From the NCBI RefSeq assembly GCF_900604355.1, contig NZ_UWOE01000001.1, forward strand, positions 1 through 64,000: a stretch of DNA of 64,000 nt, given 5' to 3'. Origin of the DNA: Luxibacter massiliensis (lineage in GTDB: Bacteria; Bacillota; Clostridia; Lachnospirales; Lachnospiraceae). Below the pieces are notes generated by a model that worked only from the letters and a program-made list of their open reading frames with translations, was not told where the DNA came from and ran no database searches. The translations under genes were made by a program, and so were the position numbers. Below are positions 1 through 8,577 of this stretch, piece after piece (positions within the stretch are counted from its first letter, which is position 1; each line of letters starts with the position of its first letter).

Positions 1-61
1 GAGGTGGAGCAGGTCACGGCCTGACCTGCCCCCGCCGGGGCGGTTCTTAAAAACTCCATAG

Positions 62-199
62 ATATTTCTTGACACGCCGCCGCCCGCCATCGAGCCGTTT
101 TCCTACACCTATTTGGGGATAAAACAGCTGATGGCTGGTGCCGGAATCATGCTGCTGGGAACTACCCTGATTCCACAGCTGGCAACATTGTTCTCTTAA
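62..199 (+). pseudogene. Maff2-family conjugation membrane protein, C-terminal part only
   Basis: The last ~30 codons before the stop at 197-199 read as a Maff2-type C-terminus (TYLGIKQLMAGAGIMLLGT and PQLATLFS), a short two-helix membrane protein normally found just before the VirB6-like gene in these elements. Upstream the frame is closed by TAG at 59-61, and the sequence 62-100 does not look like the usual Maff2 N-terminus. The gene is therefore either rearranged at its 5' end or the sequence there belongs to something else. Bases 1-24 in another frame could be the last codons (ending EQVTA, stop TGA) of a preceding gene, followed by a short GC-rich hairpin near 29-42. The window start prevents a firm call. 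Confidence 0.5.
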
Positions 200-211
200 G
201 AGGAGTGGTAG

Positions 212-1081
212 ATGAACACCATCATTGAGAGAATTACGGAAGCGATAAAGGATATCCTGATCGGGCTTATCAAGTCCTGTTTGGATAACATGTTCACGTC
301 TGTCAATGAGCAGGTGGGAACCATAGCCGGGCAGGTGGGACAGACACCGCAGGGATGGAATGCCGGAATCTTCAATCTGATCCAGAACATTTCCCAAACG
401 GTGATTGTCCCCATTGCGGGACTGATCATCACATTTGTCCTGTGCTATGAACTGATTACGATGGTAACGCAGAAAAACAATTTTCATGAATTTGAGACTT
501 ACAACATTTTCCTCTGGATCTTTAAGGCGTATGTAGCCATTTATCTGGTGACGAATACGTTCAATATCACGATGGCGGTCTTTGACGTTGGCCAGCATGT
601 GGTCAACAATGCCGCCGGAGTAATTTCCGGAAACACAGCAGTGGACGCATCGGAAGCAATCACAAGGATTGTGGATGCACTGGAAGATATGGAACTGGGG
701 GATTTGTTCTTGTTATCCATGGAAACGCTGCTGATCAGTATTACCATGCGGATTCTGTCGATCATTATAACCGTTATTTTATACGGAAGAATGATAGAGA
801 TTTACCTTTATACTTCCATAGCACCAATTCCGTTTGCCACCATGACCAATAAGGAATGGGGCAATATCGGAAACAACTATTTAAAAGGCTTGTTCGCACT
901 GGCATTTCAGGGATTCTTCATGATGGTCTGTGTGGGAATTTATGCAGTTTTAGTAAATGCAATGACCATATCCAGTGACCTTCATGCAGCAATGTTTTCA
1001 GTAGCGGCTTATACCGTGATTCTTGCATTTTCATTATTCAAGACCGGAAGCCTTAGCAAATCAATATTCAATGCCCACTAA
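212..1081 (+). CDS. VirB6/TrbL-like conjugal transfer membrane protein
   Basis: A 289-residue polytopic protein expected to form part of the inner-membrane channel of the type IV secretion system. After a short amphipathic N-terminus it has hydrophobic stretches at roughly residues 60-85, 100-120, 165-190, 225-250 and 260-280. This pattern matches the CD0411-like VirB6-type proteins of Clostridial conjugative transposons. ATG 212 follows AGAGGAG by a few bases, and the gene sits 12 bp after the Maff2 stop and 22 bp before the PrgI gene, so it is co-transcribed. The family call rests on hydrophobic pattern and gene order more than on motifs. Confidence 0.8.
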   Translation: MNTIIERITEAIKDILIGLIKSCLDNMFTSVNEQVGTIAGQVGQTPQGWNAGIFNLIQNISQTVIVPIAGLIITFVLCYELITMVTQKNNFHEFETYNIFLWIFKAYVAIYLVTNTFNITMAVFDVGQHVVNNAAGVISGNTAVDASEAITRIVDALEDMELGDLFLLSMETLLISITMRILSIIITVILYGRMIEIYLYTSIAPIPFATMTNKEWGNIGNNYLKGLFALAFQGFFMMVCVGIYAVLVNAMTISSDLHAAMFSVAAYTVILAFSLFKTGSLSKSIFNAH

Positions 1082-1103
1082 CAGGCAGGAAAGGAGCACA
1101 TAC

Positions 1104-1568
1104 ATGGCGTATGTACCAGTACCCAAAGACCTTACAAAGGTCAAAACAAAAGTAGCGTTAAATCTGACAAAGCGGCAGCTGATTTTCTTTTCACTTGCCG
1201 CAGTTGCGGGAATTCCGTTTTATCTGTTCATGAGAAAACCAATCGGTTCCAGTATCGCAGCCATCCTGATGGTAACGATCATGCTTCCGTTTTTCTTCAT
1301 GGCAATGTATGAAAAAGACGGTCTTCCCTTTGAAAAAGTGGTGGCAAATATCATTCGACAGAAGTTTATCTGTCCGGCAGTAAGACCATATAAGACAGAA
1401 AATTTTTATCAGGAGATTTCCACCCTTGTAAAAAAGGAGGGTGTGCCGGATGGCAAAAAAGACAAAGCAGGAGGCTCAGCAGGAGCGTCTGTCCCTGGCG
1501 GAAAAAAGAAACCGTCAGGAAAGAAGAAACAAAAAAAGCAGAAAAGAAAGAGAACAGGAAAAGCGTAG
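1104..1568 (+). CDS. PrgI-family conjugation protein (VirB3-like)
   Basis: A 154-residue protein with two adjacent membrane segments (about residues 28-65) and a basic, Lys-rich tail, as in PrgI-family proteins that accompany VirB4 ATPases. The start MAYVPVPKDLTK is typical of the family. The upstream in-frame ATG at 1023 lies inside the previous gene, while ATG 1104 has AAAGGAG directly upstream, so I chose 1104. The last ~120 bp overlap the start of the VirB4 gene in another frame, which suggests translational coupling. The Lys/Gly-rich C-terminal end (GGKKKPSGKKK) exists only because of this overlap. Confidence 0.85.
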   Translation: MAYVPVPKDLTKVKTKVALNLTKRQLIFFSLAAVAGIPFYLFMRKPIGSSIAAILMVTIMLPFFFMAMYEKDGLPFEKVVANIIRQKFICPAVRPYKTENFYQEISTLVKKEGVPDGKKDKAGGSAGASVPGGKKKPSGKKKQKKQKRKRTGKA

Positions 1569-3906
1569 GAAGAAGCAGGAACGGGACCGCAGGAAACAGA
1601 AAAACATTCCTACAACAGCACAGCAGAGTATTCCGTATATTCGGATGCTGCAGGATGGTATTTGCCAGGTGACAAAGACCTTTTTCTCTAAGACAATTCA
1701 GTTTTATGACATCAACTATCAGCTTGCTTTAAATGAGGATAAAACCACGATATTTGAAAATTACTGTGATTTCTTAAATTACTTTGATTCTTCCATCAGT
1801 GTGCAGCTGTCCTTTATCAATCAGCAGGTGGATGTGGCAGAATTTGAGAAAAGCATTGACATTCCTGATCAGAACGATGACTTCAATGCCATTCGTGAAG
1901 AGTACCGTACTATGTTGAAAAATCAGCTTTCAAAAGGAAATAATGGTCTGGTGAAGACAAAGTATATTACTTTTGGAATTGAAGCAGAGAGTTTGAAAGT
2001 AGCAAGACCAAGGCTTGAAAGAATCGAAACAGATATCTTAAATAACTTTAAGGTTCTGGGGGCACAGGCACATTCCTTAAATGGTCTGGAGCGGCTGGAG
2101 ATTCTATATCATGTGTTCAACCAGGATCGAATTGAGCCATTTAAGTTCCAGTATAAGATGTTGCCGGAAACAGGATTGAAGACCAAAGATTTTATTGCAC
2201 CGACTTCATTTAACTTTTCCAAGAATCAGACATTTTTGATGGGAAGAACGATGGGGAGCGTGAGTTACCTGCAGATTCTTGCACCGGAGCTGACAGACCG
2301 AATGCTTGCGGATTTTCTGGATGTGGATGACAGCATCAATGTTAACATTCATATTCAGTCCATTGATCAGAGTTCAGCGATCAAAATGATCAAGAGCAAG
2401 ATTTCAGATTTGGATAAGATGAAGATTGAAGAGCAGAAACGGGCGGTACGTTCCGGTTATGATATGGACGTGCTTCCATCGGACCTTATAACCTATGGAG
2501 AAGAGGCGAAGAATCTGCTGGAAGATCTGCAGTCCAGAAATGAGAGAATGTTCCTTGTGACAGTTCTTGTTATGAATACCGCAAAGAAACGTCAGAAGCT
2601 GGATAATAATATTTTCCAGGTGCAGGGAATTGCACAGAAATATAACTGTTCCTTAAAACAGCTGGATTATCAGCAGGAAGCAGCACTCATGTCTTGTATT
2701 CCACTGGGAGTCAATCGGATTGAAATTCAGAGAGGGCTTACCACATCTTCAACAGCGATCTTCGTGCCATTTACGACGCAGGAACTGTTTCAGGAAGGGG
2801 AAGCTCTTTATTATGGATTGAATGCATTATCCAACAACATGATCATGGTTGATCGGAAACGTTTGAAGAACCCGAATGGACTGATTCTTGGTACACCTGG
2901 TTCCGGTAAGTCCTTCTCAGCAAAGAGAGAGATTACGAACTGTTTCCTAATTACGGAAGACGATATCATCATCTGCGATCCAGAAGCTGAGTATTCTCCA
3001 TTGGTGCAGGCACTGCATGGGCAGGTGGTGAGGGTTTCACCGGTATCTGACCAGTATATCAATCCAATGGATCTGAACCTGAACTATTCCGAGGAAGATA
3101 ATCCACTGTCACTGAAAGCAGATTTTATTCTGTCTTTGTGTGAGTTGATTGTTGGAGGAAAGAATGGACTGGAGCCGGTAGAAAAGACCATCATTGACCG
3201 TTGTGTACGGTTAGTATATCAGGAATATCTTGCCGATCCAGTACCGGAGAAGATGCCAATCCTGGAGGATTTATATAACCTTCTGAGAAAACAGGAAGAG
3301 CCGGAAGCACAGCGACTGGCCACTTCGTTGGAAATCTATGTTACAGGTTCTTTGAATGTGTTTAACCATCAGACAAACGTGGATATCAATAACCGTATTG
3401 TCTGCTTTGATATCAAGGAACTTGGTAAGCAGTTGAAAAAGATCGGGATGCTTGTCATTCAGGATCAGGTTTGGAACAGGGTAACGATGAACCGTTCTGC
3501 CCATAAGTCCACCAGATACTATGTGGATGAGTTCCATCTTCTCTTAAAAGAAGAGCAGACTGCAGCTTACAGCGTGGAGATTTGGAAGCGATTCCGTAAA
3601 TGGGGTGGTATTCCAACGGGCATCACCCAGAATATCAAGGATTTGCTGTCTTCCAGGGAAATCGAGAATATATTTGAAAATTCAGATTTTATTTATATGC
3701 TCAACCAGGCATCCGGAGACAGGCAGATTCTGGCAAAACAGCTGAATATCTCACCAACCCAGCTGTCCTATGTAACCAACAGTAATGAGGGGGAAGGACT
3801 TCTGTTCTATGGAAATGTCATTATCCCATTCGTAGACAGATTTCCGAAGAATTCCCTCTATAAAATCATGACAACCCGCTTGGAGGAAACTTCTGAAGCA
3901 GATTAA
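1450..3906 (+). CDS. VirB4/TraE-family conjugation ATPase
   Basis: An 818-residue motor ATPase of the type IV secretion system, acting at the cytoplasmic face of the membrane. Walker A GTPGSGKS is at about residues 481-488 and Walker B YVDEFH at about 691-696. The region between is a typical VirB4 RecA-like fold, with ITQNIKDLLSS as a late conserved motif. The N-terminal ~55 residues are extremely Lys/Arg/Gln-rich. ATG 1450 lies 9 bp after AAGGAGG (about 1434-1440); a GTG at 1441 is possible but sits too close to the ribosome site. It overlaps prgI by about 120 bp. No frameshift or lost motif is seen. Confidence 0.95.
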   Translation: MAKKTKQEAQQERLSLAEKRNRQERRNKKSRKEREQEKRRKKQERDRRKQKNIPTTAQQSIPYIRMLQDGICQVTKTFFSKTIQFYDINYQLALNEDKTTIFENYCDFLNYFDSSISVQLSFINQQVDVAEFEKSIDIPDQNDDFNAIREEYRTMLKNQLSKGNNGLVKTKYITFGIEAESLKVARPRLERIETDILNNFKVLGAQAHSLNGLERLEILYHVFNQDRIEPFKFQYKMLPETGLKTKDFIAPTSFNFSKNQTFLMGRTMGSVSYLQILAPELTDRMLADFLDVDDSINVNIHIQSIDQSSAIKMIKSKISDLDKMKIEEQKRAVRSGYDMDVLPSDLITYGEEAKNLLEDLQSRNERMFLVTVLVMNTAKKRQKLDNNIFQVQGIAQKYNCSLKQLDYQQEAALMSCIPLGVNRIEIQRGLTTSSTAIFVPFTTQELFQEGEALYYGLNALSNNMIMVDRKRLKNPNGLILGTPGSGKSFSAKREITNCFLITEDDIIICDPEAEYSPLVQALHGQVVRVSPVSDQYINPMDLNLNYSEEDNPLSLKADFILSLCELIVGGKNGLEPVEKTIIDRCVRLVYQEYLADPVPEKMPILEDLYNLLRKQEEPEAQRLATSLEIYVTGSLNVFNHQTNVDINNRIVCFDIKELGKQLKKIGMLVIQDQVWNRVTMNRSAHKSTRYYVDEFHLLLKEEQTAAYSVEIWKRFRKWGGIPTGITQNIKDLLSSREIENIFENSDFIYMLNQASGDRQILAKQLNISPTQLSYVTNSNEGEGLLFYGNVIIPFVDRFPKNSLYKIMTTRLEETSEAD

Positions 3907-3922
3907 ATCAAAGGAGAAAATA

Positions 3923-4033
3923 ATGTTACGAGCAATTTCATATGTATTAACTTTTAGTGGCGGTGCTGTTTTTGGCATCGCTTTTCTCTGTTTATTACAG
4001 GCAGGGAAAGGGTATCCGAAGAAGGAGGAGTAA
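3923..4033 (+). CDS. DUF3789-family small membrane protein
   Basis: A 36-residue protein (MLRAISYVLTFSGGAVFGI...) with one membrane helix covering most of its length and a charged tail (KKEE). Its sequence and position between virB4 and the NlpC/P60 gene match the DUF3789 miniproteins of Clostridial conjugative elements; the function is unknown. AAAGGAG at about 3910-3916 gives a good ribosome site, and the stop TAA abuts the GTG start of the next gene, so the two are coupled. Confidence 0.8.
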   Translation: MLRAISYVLTFSGGAVFGIAFLCLLQAGKGYPKKEE

Positions 4034-6853
4034 GTGGTGGCAGAACAGAGAATGAAAGTCAGGGATAAGAAAGTCCAGAAGATGACCAAGGATGGTCTGG
4101 TGGAAGAAAACCTGACGGATAAATCTTCTGTTCGTGTCAGTAACCGTGCCAGTGATGTGCTGATGGGAGGAAAACAAGGGGAAAAAGAATTAAGCCTTGT
4201 GGATAAGTCTTCCCGCCAGTCTGAACGGAGTGGGAAAAATATTCGTCCCTCTGCGCAAAAATCCAGAGATGCACCGGAACTGATACGGACAGAGAAGCAA
4301 AGTGAGGATTTTGGACAAAATAGAAAGCAGCAAAACCGGAAAAGGATTCGTGCTGAAGTCGGAAAAGAATCCAGACTTGCAGAAAAATCTGAAGCCGGAC
4401 AGTCAGGGAGACTGAAAGAAAAACGTGCTGATCTATCAGAAAACAGAGGAGACAGCCGGAGAAATCAGACCGGCGGCAGCAAAAAGCCAAAACAAAAACA
4501 ACGTTTGAAGTTTGCTTATGAGGAAACTGGTGCTTCTGTGAAAAATGACAAAGATATGGAGAAATTGAACCAGATGGATACGTATGGAGTCAATTTCCGC
4601 CATCAGAAACAGAAAGAAAAAGCCAAAAAGTTTTCTTATGAAGAAGCAAGAAAGAAAAAGGAAGCAAAGCAGCATTCCAAGAAAGCACAGGTCTATCAGG
4701 CAAATGAAGGAGAAACTCCTGGAAAGAAAAAATCCCGTTTGAAGTTTGGTGAAGGGGAATCTGTGAAAACAGAAAAAACTTCTGTTGTCAAGAAAGCAGG
4801 AAGTGCAACTTCCGTAGCATTGCACCGTGAGATCAGCAAAAATGAAGACGATAATGCGGCGGTAGAAGGTGCCCATAAGTTAGAAGAAAGCGGCGAAGGT
4901 GTTTACCGGCTGGAACAGAGAAGTGCCAGACGCAGGAAACAGTGGGCATCCAGAAAAAGAAGCAGACTTGAAAGACAGGAAGAGAAACAGGCACAGGCTG
5001 CATCCCATCAGGAGCAGAAGAAGCTGAAAAAACAGATTCAGAAGCAACAGATCAAACGGGATTATGCCAAAGCGAAGCGAAGTGAACAGACAGTAGGAAC
5101 AGCTACAAAAGGTACGATTGATTATATTAAGAAGATTGGCGGTAAGGTCACCAACTTCTTTAAAGAAAATCGGAAGGTGTATATCAGTGTAGCAGTTCTG
5201 ATCGGATTGATGTTTCTGATCATAACGAATGTCACGTCATGTTCTGCAGTGTTTTTACAAAATGTAATCACTTACACAGGGACCAGTTATCTGTCATCGG
5301 ATCAGGCAATCCGGGAAGCGGAATTGTATTATACACAGCTGGAAGCTAATCTGCAGGAGCGGATCAACAACATGGAATCTGAAGAACCGGGACATGAGGA
5401 ATACCGATATAACATCGGACCTATTGAGCATGATCCGTTTATCCTGATCAGTTATCTGTCAGCAAAGTATGAAGAATTTACCTTTGAACAGGTAAAGCCA
5501 GAACTGGATGCTCTTTTTGCATTGCAGTATCGGTTAGAAACAGAAGCAGTCAATGAGACTGTGACAGAGACAGCAACTGTAAGAGTTGGAGAATCTTTGG
5601 GACAGGTTGTGACCAGTGGGTATTGTAACTGCCCAATTTGTTGTGGTATTTGGAGCGGAGGACCGACTGCCAGTGGAGCATATCCAACTGCCAATCATAC
5701 CTTAGCGGTAGATGCTTCCAATCCGTTTGTACCAATGGGAACAAAGGTAGTTATGAATGGTGTCGAATATACTGTAGAAGATACCGGAGCTTTCGCAAGA
5801 TACGGTGTACAGTTTGATGTCTATTATGACAGTCATGCGGCAGCATCTGCACATGGACATCAAACATGGGAATGTTATCTGGCAGATGATAATGGAAGCA
5901 ATGAAGTGGAAGTGACCAGGACAAGAGATGTAGATGTGCTGAATGTCACCTTAAATAGTGGAAACCTGATGTCAATCTGTCAGGACAGGTTGGGATTTTT
6001 CCAGAAAGAACTGTTCAGTGCCTACAACGATACAAAAGGCAACTTGCAGATGTTTGCAACACCGGTTGATTTTAACTGGTATTCCAGTGTGACCAGCTAT
6101 TATGGATACAGGATTCATCCAATATCAGGAGCAAATCAGCTTCATAATGGTATGGATATCGGAGCACCGGAAGGGACAAAAGTAATGGCAGGGCTGACCG
6201 GAACGGTTACAACTTCTGCTTATAACGACAGCTATGGCAATTATGTTGTGATCAAGGACAGTAAAGGCTATGAACTGCGGTATGCACGTTTAAGCAGCCG
6301 GAGTGTATCTGCAGGAGCATCCGTCACGAAAGGTGATGAGATAGGGCTTGTAGGAAATACTGGAAATTCTACAGGAAGCCATCTTCACATTGAACTTCTG
6401 AAAAATGGAGAGCGGTTAAACCCGATCTTTTATCTGGAAACAGGAGAAGGGGCAGGATTTGGCGGCAATGAATATACCAGTGAAGCAGCACAGCGTTTGT
6501 TAAATGAAGCAGCGAGATATCTTGGGACACCGTATGTGTGGGGTGGATATTCGCCAAGTGGATTTGACTGTTCTGGATTCGTAAGTTACTGCCTGACACA
6601 TTCAGGTGTAAGGAATACAGGAAGATTAACGGCACAGGGATTGTATGACATTTGTACGCCGATATCTCAGTCAGAAGCACAGCCAGGAGATCTGATCTTC
6701 TTTACAGGTACTTACGATGCAGGAGTTCCGGTAACGCATATCGGAATCTATGTGGGCAATGGTCAGATGATCCATTGTGGGCATCCGGTGCAGTATACGT
6801 CCATCAACTCTCCATACTGGCAGAGTCATTTCTATGGATTCGGACGATGGTAA
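4034..6853 (+). CDS. CD1108-like peptidoglycan hydrolase: 3D + M23 + NlpC/P60
   Basis: A 939-residue VirB1/VirB8-like wall-opening protein of the mating apparatus. Residues 1-350 are a long charged, Lys/Gln/Glu-rich cytoplasmic region. One membrane helix lies at about 382-404, and the rest should be outside the cell. A 3D (Asp) domain spans about 525-615 (SGYCNCPICCG, VEDTGA, FDVYY), an M23 LytM-like domain about 685-800 (HNGMD at 704-708, HLHIE at 783-787), and an NlpC/P60 domain about 820-939 with Cys846 (DCSGF) and His902 (THIGIYVG). In the M23 domain the usual YAHL motif reads YARL, with Arg at 752, so that domain may be impaired. GTG 4034 follows AAGGAGGAG. Confidence 0.93.
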   Translation: MVAEQRMKVRDKKVQKMTKDGLVEENLTDKSSVRVSNRASDVLMGGKQGEKELSLVDKSSRQSERSGKNIRPSAQKSRDAPELIRTEKQSEDFGQNRKQQNRKRIRAEVGKESRLAEKSEAGQSGRLKEKRADLSENRGDSRRNQTGGSKKPKQKQRLKFAYEETGASVKNDKDMEKLNQMDTYGVNFRHQKQKEKAKKFSYEEARKKKEAKQHSKKAQVYQANEGETPGKKKSRLKFGEGESVKTEKTSVVKKAGSATSVALHREISKNEDDNAAVEGAHKLEESGEGVYRLEQRSARRRKQWASRKRSRLERQEEKQAQAASHQEQKKLKKQIQKQQIKRDYAKAKRSEQTVGTATKGTIDYIKKIGGKVTNFFKENRKVYISVAVLIGLMFLIITNVTSCSAVFLQNVITYTGTSYLSSDQAIREAELYYTQLEANLQERINNMESEEPGHEEYRYNIGPIEHDPFILISYLSAKYEEFTFEQVKPELDALFALQYRLETEAVNETVTETATVRVGESLGQVVTSGYCNCPICCGIWSGGPTASGAYPTANHTLAVDASNPFVPMGTKVVMNGVEYTVEDTGAFARYGVQFDVYYDSHAAASAHGHQTWECYLADDNGSNEVEVTRTRDVDVLNVTLNSGNLMSICQDRLGFFQKELFSAYNDTKGNLQMFATPVDFNWYSSVTSYYGYRIHPISGANQLHNGMDIGAPEGTKVMAGLTGTVTTSAYNDSYGNYVVIKDSKGYELRYARLSSRSVSAGASVTKGDEIGLVGNTGNSTGSHLHIELLKNGERLNPIFYLETGEGAGFGGNEYTSEAAQRLLNEAARYLGTPYVWGGYSPSGFDCSGFVSYCLTHSGVRNTGRLTAQGLYDICTPISQSEAQPGDLIFFTGTYDAGVPVTHIGIYVGNGQMIHCGHPVQYTSINSPYWQSHFYGFGRW

Positions 6854-6893
6854 GGAAAAGGGCGGTGTAACAGCCGTCCGGAAAGGAGAAGCG

Positions 6894-7187
6894 ATGAAAA
6901 GTCTTGAAAAAGCAACGGCAGATTATGAGAAAGCCAAGGAAAAAATGGAAGCATCCAAAGCCAGATATGAAGCAGATTTAAAGCGTTTCAAGGCTGCGGA
7001 GATAGCAAAAACAGAAGCGGAAAATCTGGAAATTGTAAAAATTATCCGTGCGATGGATATGAGCATTCCAGAGCTGGAAGCTTTCAAAAAGAGAATGAAA
7101 AATGAACTGCCCGGCAGGGTAGAAATACAGAAGGAGGAAACAAGGTCTGATGATGAATTTAGAGAAGATGAAACAGAAGAAATCTAA
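6894..7187 (+). CDS. DUF4315-family coiled-coil protein
   Basis: A 97-residue, highly charged protein with a predicted coiled coil over about residues 3-60 (repeated Lys/Glu/Ala heptads), followed by LEIVKIIRAMDMSIPELEAF, which matches DUF4315 proteins of conjugative elements. Function unknown; probably a structural or accessory factor of the transfer apparatus. AAAGGAG precedes ATG 6894. It overlaps the following DUF4366 gene by 38 bp in another frame, indicating coupling. Confidence 0.8.
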   Translation: MKSLEKATADYEKAKEKMEASKARYEADLKRFKAAEIAKTEAENLEIVKIIRAMDMSIPELEAFKKRMKNELPGRVEIQKEETRSDDEFREDETEEI

Positions 7188-8577
7188 AAATAGCGTGAAA
7201 AAAGGATTGCTTGCGGCAACAACGATTCTTTGCTTGACATCGCCTATGTTGCAGACACAGAGTGTGTTAGCGGCAGAGAATACAGCACCCGCAATTACGA
7301 TTGAAAAGCCAGATGGCTGGAGACAGGGGGAAACGGCAGTCGCAATTACTGTGGATGCCAGTCATATGCCAGAAGGATTTTCTATCACAAAAATTGAAGC
7401 GAAAGCTGGGAAAGACGGAAGCTGGCAGGATGTGACAGGGAATGGAAGTATTTCCATTACTGGTAATCAAACGGTCTATGTGCGTGTGACAGATGGTGAG
7501 GGGAAGGTCTATGAGCAGAATCGCTCTATTAAGTGTTATGACACAGAAAAGCCTACGCTTTCTGCATCTCTGACAGATGGTGTACTGACGATTCAGGGAA
7601 ATGATACCGTTTCCGGCATTACTTCTGTGACAGTTAATGGCACCACTTATACAGATCTGAAGGATGGAATGCTGAGAGTGCAACTGACACAGAAAGATTT
7701 TACAACAAAACAGATTGAAATCACGGTAACGGATGGTGCCGGAAATACTTCTGAAAAGTATGTGTTGCAGAATCCTTATTATGAATGGGCAAAGAAGCAG
7801 GCAGAGAAACAGAAAACTTCAGGTGACAGCAATGGTGCGATGGCAACTACGACCAGTGCAGATGCAACTGGGACTGAGAAAACAATGACTTCACCACTTC
7901 CGCAGGATGCACAGGCTTCTGAGCCAACAGATGCAAAAGGAACTGTGGATGATCGGACAGTGACAGGTATTGAGGAACAGCTTAATAAAGAAGGCGAGAC
8001 AGCAGATTCTGTTACCAAAACAGCTACGGAAGGCACAAAAGAGTTTTATACCATTTCAACTAAGAGTGGTAAGATTTTTTATCTGATCATCGACAATTCA
8101 AAATCTCAGGATAATGTGTATTTCCTTACCGAAGTCAGTGAGAAAGATCTGATGAACTTCACACTTTCTGATTCTGTGACACTTCCGGAAGTAGATACTG
8201 TTTATGCAGAACCAGAGAAACAGGCTGAAGAAGAAAAGCCGGAAACGACAGAGACAGATGAGAAAGATAAGGTAGAGGATGACATTCAGATGCCAGAAGA
8301 CAAAAGTTCAGCAGGGACTTATCTACTGATCGGATTGGTTGCTGTTGGAGCTGCGGCAGGTGGTTATTACTTGAAAGTCTACAAACCGAAACATGAATAT
8401 GATGATGAAGATGAGATGGAAGAGGATGAAAATGAATCCGAAGATTCAGAGTCAGAAAAACGGGAAGTAGACGATGCAGATGAGCAGGAAGAACAGGAAA
8501 ATGCAGGGACAGAAGTTTTGAAAGATGAAGATTTCAATGATGAGGTACTAGAAGATGAAGAAGAGGAGCAGGAGTAA
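7150..8577 (+). CDS. DUF4366/CD1107-like surface protein
   Basis: A 475-residue exported protein. An N-terminal signal peptide (basic start, hydrophobic core at about 15-35, likely cleavage after VLAA near residue 42) is followed by two Ig-like/bacterial-surface repeats at about 45-205. Next come a Thr/Ala/Glu-rich stalk, a second folded block (about 280-355), one membrane helix (about 390-410) and an acidic cytoplasmic tail of Asp/Glu runs. This architecture is that of the CD1107-type mating-pair proteins next to topB in these elements. Start ATG 7150 (or 7153) has AAGGAGG upstream. The stop is directly followed by the topB ATG. Confidence 0.82.
   Translation: MMNLEKMKQKKSKNSVKKGLLAATTILCLTSPMLQTQSVLAAENTAPAITIEKPDGWRQGETAVAITVDASHMPEGFSITKIEAKAGKDGSWQDVTGNGSISITGNQTVYVRVTDGEGKVYEQNRSIKCYDTEKPTLSASLTDGVLTIQGNDTVSGITSVTVNGTTYTDLKDGMLRVQLTQKDFTTKQIEITVTDGAGNTSEKYVLQNPYYEWAKKQAEKQKTSGDSNGAMATTTSADATGTEKTMTSPLPQDAQASEPTDAKGTVDDRTVTGIEEQLNKEGETADSVTKTATEGTKEFYTISTKSGKIFYLIIDNSKSQDNVYFLTEVSEKDLMNFTLSDSVTLPEVDTVYAEPEKQAEEEKPETTETDEKDKVEDDIQMPEDKSSAGTYLLIGLVAVGAAAGGYYLKVYKPKHEYDDEDEMEEDENESEDSESEKREVDDADEQEEQENAGTEVLKDEDFNDEVLEDEEEEQE

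Noticed and set aside
1..61. Possible group II intron 3' end (domain V) before the Maff2 tail
   Set aside because: The GC-rich hairpin is short and the domain V consensus is not present.
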